Part shown: positions 15,876 to 23,844 of the stretch, piece after piece
Layout of the letters: every line of letters starts with the position of its first letter
Numbering within the stretch: the first letter of the stretch is position 1
Assembly: GCA_947293975.1 (NCBI GenBank)
Contig: CAMYPV010000005.1
Span: 1-37,434, forward strand
Source of the DNA: an uncultured Ezakiella sp.
GTDB taxonomy: Bacteria; Bacillota; Clostridia; Tissierellales; Peptoniphilaceae
DNA: 37,434 nt
Direction of reading: 5' to 3'
Translations under genes and position numbers: made by a program
The notes under the pieces: model-generated
Database searches by the model: none
What the model was told of the DNA's origin: nothing
What the model saw: the letters and a program-made list of their open reading frames with translations, nothing else

Positions 15876-17586
15876 GGCTAACCTCCTGTGATTTATATTG
15901 TTCAGAGAACCAACCACCGGAATCTATCAATTCGTCAAATGTGCCTCGCTCTGATATTTCTCCATTATCAAGTACAATTATCTCGTCTGCATCCTTTACA
16001 ACAGATAATCTGTGAGAGCTGATAATGACAGTGAGATTTGAGAAGTTTTCGTTTAAATTATTTACAATTTCTTTTTCAGTTTTATTATCAACAGCAGATA
16101 GTACATCGTCTAATATTAAAACTTTTGGAGTAGTCAAGACACCTCTTGCAAGAGATACTCTTTGCTTTTGACCACCAGAAAGAGTTACGCCCATCTCGCC
16201 ACACATTGTTTCGACTCCGTCAACGAATGACTCTAAATCTTTTCTAAAAGCAACAATGTCTATTGCTTTTTGATAATCTCCATCACGGAAAAATAATATA
16301 TTATCTTTAACTGATTTTGAAAATAAAAAATGCTCTTGTGGCACATATCCAATATTTTTGTGATAGCTGTCAAGATTTATTTTATTTACATTAATGTCGT
16401 TTATTTTAAAACTACCTTCAAATTCAGAGTATTCAGGCACAAGTTGTCTTAGTAAAGTAGTTTTCCCACTGCCAGTTTTGCCAACTATACCGATTTTCTG
16501 ACCAGATTTAATATTTAAATTTATATTTTTTAAAGCATAGTTTTCTGCATAAGGATATTTAAAATTGTAATTATTAAGTTCTATTGTTTTAATGTCATTA
16601 ATATCAATAGGATTAATTGGCTTTGGATCTTCTTTATAATTTAGTATTTCGTCAATCCTCTTTAAACTTAGAGAACCGTTTTTAGAAATAACAATCAAAT
16701 CCGCAACAGCGAACGCAGGCCAACCAAGTTGCGCAAGAAGCATAGAATGCGTTACGAGATCTCCGAGTGTGATTTTGCCTTTACTAATTAAAAATGCACC
16801 TATAATAATACTTGTAATTGCAAATATCGACATAATTCCACTTACAACAGGAACATATAAATTTTCCAAGCGGTTTACAGCGAGTTCTTTGTCGTGATTA
16901 TCATTGACCTTATCTAAAAATTCCTTTAGGCGAGTATTCTTTATACAAAAAGCTTTAATAACTTTTATTGAAGTAAAACTTTCTAATGCGTGTTCATTCA
17001 TTGCATCTTGACTCTCAAGTGTTTTATTGTAAATTCGATCAAGCTTGTTAGAAATTTGCACAACAAAATAAACCATTATTGGCAGCGATACAAGTGCAAC
17101 TAGAAGTAGCCAAGGGCTTATTGTAGCCATGGTTATAAAGTATATAATAGGCAATAAGATTCCCTCGGCTGCTGTCATAACGCCATACGATGCAACAGTA
17201 GCAACTGCGTCTGAGTCGGAAGTTGACTTTGTTATAATATTTGATGCATTATATTTTATAAAAAATGGCGGATTTTGTCTGATAGATTTTTTTAATATCT
17301 TAACTCTAACACTACAATCCACATAATAAAAATTTCTAAAAACTACATAGTTATAGAATGCATCAAAAAAATAAGTAACAACGAGCATGATCAATAATAG
17401 AATAATATTTCTAATTAAGTAATCGTAATTCAAATTGTTTAGTTTAATAGCGTCGGTAATTGCGCCTGTAAATTTAACGGGCAATACCGCAAGACCACCT
17501 GATATTATTACAAGTACTATTGCCAATAATAAGGAGGTCTTGTGTTCGTCAATTAAATTATAATATCGTTTTAATGTTTTTAACAT
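15868..17586 (-). CDS. ABC exporter half-transporter, subunit A (degenerate catalytic residue)
   Basis: A 572-aa half-transporter with about six membrane segments (residues 15-310) and an ATPase domain: Walker A GKTGSGKTT (K375), canonical signature LSGGQ (469-473), Walker B LILDD, where the catalytic Glu is Asp (D494), and switch His in SSHRLS. Asp at this position is known in the non-hydrolysing site of heterodimeric exporters such as BmrCD and TM287/288. Its degenerate Walker B would face the LSLGE signature of the second subunit. The start overlaps the nitroreductase stop by 7 bases. Drug, peptide or lipid export are all possible. Confidence 0.9.
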   Translation of the reverse strand: MLKTLKRYYNLIDEHKTSLLLAIVLVIISGGLAVLPVKFTGAITDAIKLNNLNYDYLIRNIILLLIMLVVTYFFDAFYNYVVFRNFYYVDCSVRVKILKKSIRQNPPFFIKYNASNIITKSTSDSDAVATVASYGVMTAAEGILLPIIYFITMATISPWLLLVALVSLPIMVYFVVQISNKLDRIYNKTLESQDAMNEHALESFTSIKVIKAFCIKNTRLKEFLDKVNDNHDKELAVNRLENLYVPVVSGIMSIFAITSIIIGAFLISKGKITLGDLVTHSMLLAQLGWPAFAVADLIVISKNGSLSLKRIDEILNYKEDPKPINPIDINDIKTIELNNYNFKYPYAENYALKNINLNIKSGQKIGIVGKTGSGKTTLLRQLVPEYSEFEGSFKINDINVNKINLDSYHKNIGYVPQEHFLFSKSVKDNILFFRDGDYQKAIDIVAFRKDLESFVDGVETMCGEMGVTLSGGQKQRVSLARGVLTTPKVLILDDVLSAVDNKTEKEIVNNLNENFSNLTVIISSHRLSVVKDADEIIVLDNGEISERGTFDELIDSGGWFSEQYKSQEVSHE

Positions 17587-18101
17587 AAATCCTCTTTAAA
17601 CTTATCTAAGTCTTTTCTCTTTTTTATTCTTAGTTCATAGTCATCAACAGGATAGCCGAGTACGATTAATAAAGCCACTTCAGATTTAGTATTTAATATT
17701 TGTTTTATCTCATCTTCTTTAAAAAGACCTAATATGCATGAGCCAATTCCCAAATCTTCAGCTTGATAACAAATTGTTGCAGCTAAAATTCCAATGTCGA
17801 TATCTGTGAAATCCTTTTTTGTAAATTTATTTGCAAATTTTAAAAGTAAATTGCTTCTCTCTTTAGTTATTACAATCATACAAGGTGCATCATCTACAAA
17901 ATTGTTGTATGGTCCGCGTGCCTTAGCAATCTTTTTTGCCGCTTCTCCTGTGGCGACGTGAATTTTATATTGCTGAGAGTTTACGGCGGAAGGCGAGCGC
18001 CTTGCAGCTTCAACTATAATGTCTAAATCACTTTGTTTTAATTCGTCAGTTTTAAACTTCCTTGTTGACTGACGCTTGTTTGTTAATTCAAAAAAATTCA
18101 T
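17580..18101 (-). CDS. Nitroreductase family protein (predicted FMN oxidoreductase)
   Basis: A 173-aa protein of the nitroreductase superfamily: N-terminal FELTNKRQSTRKF with the FMN-phosphate-binding arginine region, RRSPSAVNSQQYKI, then DIGILAATICYQAEDLGIGSCILG and VLGYP. It is at the short end of the family. No SD site precedes the ATG, yet the start fits the family exactly, and a promoter places the predicted transcript start on the A of the ATG (see the promoter at 18108-18136). It is first gene of an operon with the two ABC half-transporters, overlapping the next by 7 bases. Natural substrate unknown. Confidence 0.88.
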   Translation of the reverse strand: MNFFELTNKRQSTRKFKTDELKQSDLDIIVEAARRSPSAVNSQQYKIHVATGEAAKKIAKARGPYNNFVDDAPCMIVITKERSNLLLKFANKFTKKDFTDIDIGILAATICYQAEDLGIGSCILGLFKEDEIKQILNTKSEVALLIVLGYPVDDYELRIKKRKDLDKFKEDLC

Positions 18102-18107
18102 AATTTA

Positions 18108-18136
18108 ATTTTAACTGAGCAAGTAATAAAATTCAA
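18108..18136 (-). promoter_or_regulatory. Promoter of the nitroreductase operon, predicted leaderless
   Basis: On the minus strand TTGAAT (18136-18131), a 17-base spacer and TAAAAT (18113-18108). Six bases follow before the ATG, so standard geometry puts +1 at 18101, the A of the start codon. There is no SD in between. Confidence 0.7.
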
Positions 18137-18202
18137 GTGATTTTTATCAATACTTGTAGATTTGTTAAAATGTAATGGTCGTGTAATAAAAAGCCTTTAA
18201 AT

Positions 18203-18231
18203 TTGACTATTATCCACCTATAAATTATAAT
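18203..18231 (+). promoter_or_regulatory. Promoter of the corC-dnaE-pfkA-pyk operon
   Basis: TTGACT (18203-18208), a 17-base spacer and TATAAT (18226-18231) form a near-consensus sigma-A promoter. The predicted start is 18238, directly before the AGGAGG SD (18239-18244). It is divergent from the nitroreductase promoter about 70 bases away. Confidence 0.85.
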
Positions 18232-18250
18232 AATCATGAGGAGGAATATC

Positions 18251-19459
18251 TTGGATATAATTTTAATTATGATACTTGTAGCGATGTCTGCATTTTTTTC
18301 TGGAAGTGAAACTTCTATAACATCGCTTAGTACAATAAAATTAAGACAGCTTGTAGAATCTGAAGTAAAAAATTCTAAAAAGCTGGAATTTTTGGTGGAT
18401 AATTCTACGCGTACAATTTCTGCAATTCTAATTGGCAATAATATTGTTAATATACTTGGCTCATCAATAGCCACAGTTATTTTCGTAAATAAATTTGGTA
18501 ATAATGGTGTGGCAATTTCCACAGTTGTAATGACGCTTCTAATTTTAACCTTTGGTGAAATTATCCCAAAAAATCTTGCAAAGACAAATTCTGCAAAAAT
18601 GGCATTGGCGGTTGCACCATTTATTTATCTCATAGTAAAAATTCTAACACCATTTACCGCGTTTTTTGGAGTCATAAGTAAATCTGTAACAAATGGTGAA
18701 GCCGAAGAAAAAATGACAGAGGATGATTTAATAACAATTTTAAACGTAAGTCATGAAGAAGGTATTTTAGAAAACGAACAAAAAGAAATGATGGAGAATG
18801 TTTTTGAAATCGCCGGTTCGCAAGCAAAGGATGTAATGACAAATAGAACTAGCATCGTTAGTATTCCTGGAGATTCAACATATGATGAAGTTTTAGACTT
18901 AGTTAAGAACAATCACTTTTCGCGTTATCCTGTAATCGGAGAAAATATAGACGATATAATAGGATTATTGTATGTAAAAGATTTATTATACGTTTCAAAA
19001 GAAAATTTCCAATTGAAAGATCATTTGCGTCAAGCGATATTTCAATATGAATCAAGACCAAACTTTTTGCTTTTAAGTGAGCTTAAGAAAAACAAAATGA
19101 GTATGGCGGTAATTCTCGATGAATATGGTGGAACGGCTGGTATTGTAACAATCGAAGATATTGTTGAAGAAATTGTCGGAGATATTGATGACGAATATGA
19201 TGAGTCAAATAATAGTATAAAACAACTAAGAGAAAACATTTATGTTCTAGAAGCAGATACAGATTTAGATGATATAAACGAAAAGCTAGGCACAAACTTA
19301 CAGTCAGATGAGTATGAAAGTATTGGAGGATTTGTAATTGGTCTTGCTGGAAAATTCCCGAAGGTTGGGGAAGTTTATAAATTTGAAAATTATGAATTCA
19401 CAATTGAAAAGGCAAGTCCATACAAGCTTGAAAGATTAAAGATGCGAATCGAAAGGTGA
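18251..19459 (+). CDS. CorC/HlyC-type hemolysin family protein (CNNM DUF21 + CBS pair)
   Basis: A 402-aa membrane protein: N-terminal CNNM/DUF21 domain with about three to four membrane segments (starting MDIILIMILVAMSAFFSGSE), then two CBS domains (about 195-310; DVMTNRTSIVSIP and ILDEYGGTAGIVTIEDIVEEIVGDI) and a C-terminal CorC/HlyC domain (VLEADTDLDDINEKLG onward). Family members are linked to magnesium efflux; the hemolysin name is historical. Start TTG 18251 has AGGAGG 6 bases upstream. The in-frame ATG at 18236 lies before the predicted transcription start, so it is unlikely. dnaE begins 4 bases after its stop. Confidence 0.9.
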   Translation: MDIILIMILVAMSAFFSGSETSITSLSTIKLRQLVESEVKNSKKLEFLVDNSTRTISAILIGNNIVNILGSSIATVIFVNKFGNNGVAISTVVMTLLILTFGEIIPKNLAKTNSAKMALAVAPFIYLIVKILTPFTAFFGVISKSVTNGEAEEKMTEDDLITILNVSHEEGILENEQKEMMENVFEIAGSQAKDVMTNRTSIVSIPGDSTYDEVLDLVKNNHFSRYPVIGENIDDIIGLLYVKDLLYVSKENFQLKDHLRQAIFQYESRPNFLLLSELKKNKMSMAVILDEYGGTAGIVTIEDIVEEIVGDIDDEYDESNNSIKQLRENIYVLEADTDLDDINEKLGTNLQSDEYESIGGFVIGLAGKFPKVGEVYKFENYEFTIEKASPYKLERLKMRIER

Positions 19460-19463
19460 TTTG

Positions 19464-22400
19464 ATGTTTACACATTTACATTTGCACACAGAATTTTCAC
19501 TATTAGATGGTGCGATTAAAATTGACGATCTTGTGCAAAAGGCAAAGCAATTTAATATGCACTCAGTGGCAATTACGGATCATGGCAATATGTATGGAGC
19601 AATTAATTTTTACAAGGCCATGAAGAAAGAAGGTTTAAATCCAATAATTGGTTCTGAGGTTTATATTTCAAGAGATGATCACAGGCTTAGAAATCCAGAA
19701 GATAAGTCAGGGTATCATCTTGTTTTGTTGTGTAAAAATCAAATTGGCTTAAAAAATTTAATGAAGATATCAAGTGAAGGATTCATCAATGGTTTTTATT
19801 ATAGACCAAGAGTTAGTCATGAATTTCTTGAAGAACATAGCGAAGGGCTTGTTGCACTTAGTGCGTGTTTGGGTGGAGAAATTCAAAGTCATTATTTAAA
19901 TGGCGACAATGTTTCGGCTTTAAATGCATTTAATTGGTATAAGAGGGTTTTTAAAGACGATTTTTATCTTGAGGTGCAAAATCACGGAATTCGAAAAGAA
20001 GATGTTATAAGAAATTATTTTAAAACACTTAGAGATAATCATGGAGCAAAACTTGTCGCAACAAATGACTGTCATTATTTAGAAAAAGATGACGCTTTTA
20101 TACAGGAAGTGTTGATGGCAATTTCTACTGGAAAAACTGTGGAAGATGAAACGAGAATGCGCTTTGAAACGAATGAGTTTTATTTTAAATCGCAAGAAGA
20201 AATGGCAGATTTATTTAAAGATATGCCAGATGCAATATCAAACACAGAGGAAATTGCAAGTAAATGTAATGTTGAAATAGAATTTGGTCATTATCATTTG
20301 CCTAATTTTGAAACTCCAAATAATATAGATCACTACGAATATTTAAAACAGCAAACTCATGATGGAATTATCGAGAGATATCAAAAAGATGGCGTTGTGA
20401 GTGATGAAGTATGGGACAGAGTCAACAGTGAACTTAAAATTATAAAGGACATGGGTTTTGTTGATTATTTTTTAATTGTACAAGACTTTATTTTATTTGC
20501 AAAATCAAAGGACATACCAGTTGGTCCTGGGCGTGGTTCAAGTGTAGGATCAATTGTGTGCTACGCGCTTGGAATCGTAGATTTGGATCCGCTTAAATAT
20601 GACTTAGTATTTGAAAGATTTTTAAATCCAGACAGGGTAACAATGCCAGATATTGATATTGACTTTTGCTACGAAAGACGTGAAGAAGTTATTCAATATG
20701 TAAAGGATAAATATGGCGAAGATCACGTTGCACAGATAATTACATTTGGTACAATGGCAGCAAAGGCCGCTATAAGAGATGTTGGACGCGTATTAAATAT
20801 GTCTTATAATGACGTTGATAGAATCGCAAAGATGATTCCAACTGAACTTGATATAACAATTGATAAAGCGCTTAATGAGAACAAAGAGTTAAAAACTGTA
20901 TATGATAACGAGATTGAAGTAAGAAAGCTAATAGATATATCAAGAAGAATTGAAGGGCATGTAAGGCATGCTTCGACGCATGCAGCTGGGGTTGTTATTG
21001 CAAAAGATTCTCTTGCCCAGTACACGCCGCTTGCAACTGCACAAGATCAGCTGGTAACTCAATACACAATGACAACGCTTGAAGAACTTGGGCTTTTAAA
21101 AATGGACTTTTTAGGCTTAAGAACTTTAACTGTTATTGAGGACACATTAAAATTAATAGAAAAAAATACAGGGCATAGGCCAAGCTTTTATGATATGAAA
21201 TTGGATGATCCTGAGACTATAAAATTGTTTAGAGATGTTAAAACAATAGGAATATTTCAATTTGAATCGCCGGGAATGAGAGCATTTTTAAAGGAACTAA
21301 AAGTTTCTAGGTTCGAGCATTTAATTGCTGCAAACTCTTTGTTTAGACCGGGACCTATGAATAGCATTCCCGATTATTGTAAGCGAAAAAATTCCAATGA
21401 GAAAATTAATTACAAGCATCCAATATTAGAAAAAATATTAAAAGATACCTACGGAGTAATAGTTTTTCAAGAGCAAGTTATAGCAATTGTTCAACAGCTC
21501 GGTGGATATACAATTGGTAGAGCAGATTTAATTCGTCGTGCAATGAGTAAAAAGAAAATGGATGTTATGGAAGAAGAGCGTCCTGTTTTTATAAAGGGAG
21601 CTATTGAGCGTGGTGCGTCACAACAACTTGCAGAAGAAGTTTTTGATGATATGATTGATTTTGCAAAATATGCATTTAATAAAAGTCATTCAGCTGCATA
21701 CAGCTTAGATGCGTGGCGTACAGCTTGGTTAAAAGTTCATTACCCAAAAGAATATATGGCAAGTTTATTAACTTCAGTGGCTGGGCAACAGTCAAAAGTT
21801 GCACTATATATCGAGGAAGCAAGAGATATGGGCATAAAAATTTTGCCACCAGATGTGAATAAATCAGACTGGAGATTTATAACTGAAGGAGATTCTATTC
21901 GAATGGGTTATAAGGCAATAAAAGGTCTTGGACATAATACCGCAGATGCAATTTGTGATGAACTTAAAAATCACGGAGAATTCAAATCTTTGATGGATTT
22001 ATTAAAGAGAGTATCAAGAGCGGATAGCGCAGCACTTAATAAGAGATCAATAGAATCTTTAATATATGCAGGTGCAACGGACTCTTTAGGAATAAATAGG
22101 CGCTCAGCAATTAGCCAATACTCGATTATGATTGACACAATAAATATAGAAAAACGCTCGAATGTTAGAGGGCAGTTTAATATGTTTGGTGCAGAAAATA
22201 AATCTATAGATTTAGAATACTTGGATGAGTATGAGCAAGATGAATTGCTTGAGTTTGAAAAAGATATATTAGGCGTTTATGTATCGAGTCATCCTTTAAG
22301 AGGTTATGAAGAAATTATCAAGTCATTAAATAATACAAGTATACAAAATTTAAATGATCAATACGAGGAATTTTTACAATCTGGCATTGAATTTAATAGA

Positions 22401-22880
22401 TTTGATATCAAGCTAGGTGGTATGATAGTTAAAACAAGACATTTAATGACAAGAAAAAATGAGCATATGATGACATTTAATTTTCAGGATTTGACAGGGA
22501 CGATTGGAGCGGTAATTTTTCCTAATAGTTATAAAAAATATTCAAGCAGGTTGAAAGATGGCAATAGAGTTTTAATCTGTGGTGATATAATTTATAGTGA
22601 CGTTGAGAGTCCAAAGATGATTGTTAGGGATGTATTTGATTTAAAATCACGAGATGTTTTATATATAAAAGCGGATTCAGAAAAAAATTCTGAAGAGATA
22701 GCGCTTGCCAGAAATTTTATCAAATCCAACCCTGGCGAGAGTGAAGTTGTTTTTTACTTTGAAGATAAAAATAAGAGCGGCATATTTAATGATGCAAGTT
22801 CAATTTATATGAGTAGCAAAAATTTAAATTTTTTAGAAAAAGTTTTTGGGAAAGAAAATATTAAAAGGAATGGTGAATAA
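19464..22880 (+). CDS. dnaE: DNA polymerase III subunit alpha DnaE
   Basis: A replicative polymerase of the C-family (1138 aa, DnaE size). It has an N-terminal PHP domain with intact-looking metal motifs (HLHLHTEFSLLDG, ITDHGNMYG, NDCHYL), palm motif GPGRGSSVGS and PDIDIDF (aspartates near 396, 398 and 400), fingers with the HASTHAAGVVI segment, a clamp-binding-like motif QFNMF (904-908) and a C-terminal OB fold. Low-GC Firmicutes usually also have PolC, which is not in this window. ATG 19464 fits AAAGGTGA upstream better than TTG 19461. It ends with TAATG, overlapping pfkA by one base. Confidence 0.96.
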   Translation: MFTHLHLHTEFSLLDGAIKIDDLVQKAKQFNMHSVAITDHGNMYGAINFYKAMKKEGLNPIIGSEVYISRDDHRLRNPEDKSGYHLVLLCKNQIGLKNLMKISSEGFINGFYYRPRVSHEFLEEHSEGLVALSACLGGEIQSHYLNGDNVSALNAFNWYKRVFKDDFYLEVQNHGIRKEDVIRNYFKTLRDNHGAKLVATNDCHYLEKDDAFIQEVLMAISTGKTVEDETRMRFETNEFYFKSQEEMADLFKDMPDAISNTEEIASKCNVEIEFGHYHLPNFETPNNIDHYEYLKQQTHDGIIERYQKDGVVSDEVWDRVNSELKIIKDMGFVDYFLIVQDFILFAKSKDIPVGPGRGSSVGSIVCYALGIVDLDPLKYDLVFERFLNPDRVTMPDIDIDFCYERREEVIQYVKDKYGEDHVAQIITFGTMAAKAAIRDVGRVLNMSYNDVDRIAKMIPTELDITIDKALNENKELKTVYDNEIEVRKLIDISRRIEGHVRHASTHAAGVVIAKDSLAQYTPLATAQDQLVTQYTMTTLEELGLLKMDFLGLRTLTVIEDTLKLIEKNTGHRPSFYDMKLDDPETIKLFRDVKTIGIFQFESPGMRAFLKELKVSRFEHLIAANSLFRPGPMNSIPDYCKRKNSNEKINYKHPILEKILKDTYGVIVFQEQVIAIVQQLGGYTIGRADLIRRAMSKKKMDVMEEERPVFIKGAIERGASQQLAEEVFDDMIDFAKYAFNKSHSAAYSLDAWRTAWLKVHYPKEYMASLLTSVAGQQSKVALYIEEARDMGIKILPPDVNKSDWRFITEGDSIRMGYKAIKGLGHNTADAICDELKNHGEFKSLMDLLKRVSRADSAALNKRSIESLIYAGATDSLGINRRSAISQYSIMIDTINIEKRSNVRGQFNMFGAENKSIDLEYLDEYEQDELLEFEKDILGVYVSSHPLRGYEEIIKSLNNTSIQNLNDQYEEFLQSGIEFNRFDIKLGGMIVKTRHLMTRKNEHMMTFNFQDLTGTIGAVIFPNSYKKYSSRLKDGNRVLICGDIIYSDVESPKMIVRDVFDLKSRDVLYIKADSEKNSEEIALARNFIKSNPGESEVVFYFEDKNKSGIFNDASSIYMSSKNLNFLEKVFGKENIKRNGE

Positions 22881-23836
22881 TGAGGATTGCAGTTTTAACA
22901 AGCGGTGGCGATGCGCCAGGCATGAACGCATGCATTAGAGCTGTTGTAAGAACATCAATATACATGGGTATGGAAGTTTACGGTGTTAAGATGGGTTACA
23001 ATGGGCTAATTAATGGTGATATCTACAAGATGGAACTATCAAGCGTTGCTGATATTATTCATAGAGGCGGTACAATTTTAGGCACTGCAAGAAGTGATGA
23101 GTTTATGACGGAGCTTGGCTTAAAAAAAGCTGTAGATAAGCTAAACGAAAACAATATAGAAGGATTGGTTGTTATAGGTGGCGATGGAACATTGACAGGT
23201 GCGAAAAGTTTATCAGATGCAGGTGTAAATGTTATCGGCATTCCAGCAACTATTGATAACGATTTAGGTTTTACTGATTATACAATTGGATTTATGACAG
23301 CAACAGAGACAGCTGTGGATGCAATTTCTAAACTGAGAGATACATCAAGCTCTCATGGTCGTGCAAATATTGTTGAAGTAATGGGTAGACATTGCGGCGA
23401 TATTGCACTTACTGCAGGACTTGCTGGTGGTGCAGAAACAATAATCATTCCTGAAATAAAATACGACATTGATGCCATGGTTAAAAAAGCACTCAATGGA
23501 ATAAAAAGAGGAAAGAGACATCATATAATTGTTGTTGCAGAAGGCGCAGCTGATTCGTACGAGTTAAGTAAAGAGCTTGAAGAAAAGACTGGCATCGAAA
23601 CTAAAGTGACAGTTCTTGGTCATGTTCAAAGAGGCGGTGTGCCTACAGTTTTTGACAGACTTATGGCAAGTAGAATGGGTAATCAAGCTGTAAAACTTTT
23701 AAAGAATGGTCGCACAGGAATTGCTTTGGGATTAAAATGCAATGAGATTATAAAATTAAATATGGAAGATGCATTAAAAATACCTAAGAGGATTGATAAA
23801 GAAATTTTTGAGATTGCAGATATTTTGTCTATATAG
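22880..23836 (+). CDS. pfkA: ATP-dependent 6-phosphofructokinase
   Basis: It phosphorylates fructose 6-phosphate to the 1,6-bisphosphate, the committed step of glycolysis. The 318-aa protein has TSGGDAPGMNACIRA (ATP loop), GGDGTLTGA with the Gly typical of ATP-using enzymes, PATIDNDLGFTDYTIGF (substrate and catalytic loop, Asp of TIDND), and VMGRHCGDIAL. An Ala replaces the usual Gly in the P-G-TIDND segment; it is not the Lys of pyrophosphate-dependent enzymes. It lies between dnaE (1-base overlap) and pyk (8-base gap), the dnaE-pfkA-pyk order known in Clostridia. Confidence 0.95.
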   Translation: MRIAVLTSGGDAPGMNACIRAVVRTSIYMGMEVYGVKMGYNGLINGDIYKMELSSVADIIHRGGTILGTARSDEFMTELGLKKAVDKLNENNIEGLVVIGGDGTLTGAKSLSDAGVNVIGIPATIDNDLGFTDYTIGFMTATETAVDAISKLRDTSSSHGRANIVEVMGRHCGDIALTAGLAGGAETIIIPEIKYDIDAMVKKALNGIKRGKRHHIIVVAEGAADSYELSKELEEKTGIETKVTVLGHVQRGGVPTVFDRLMASRMGNQAVKLLKNGRTGIALGLKCNEIIKLNMEDALKIPKRIDKEIFEIADILSI

Positions 23837-23844
23837 GAGTTATT

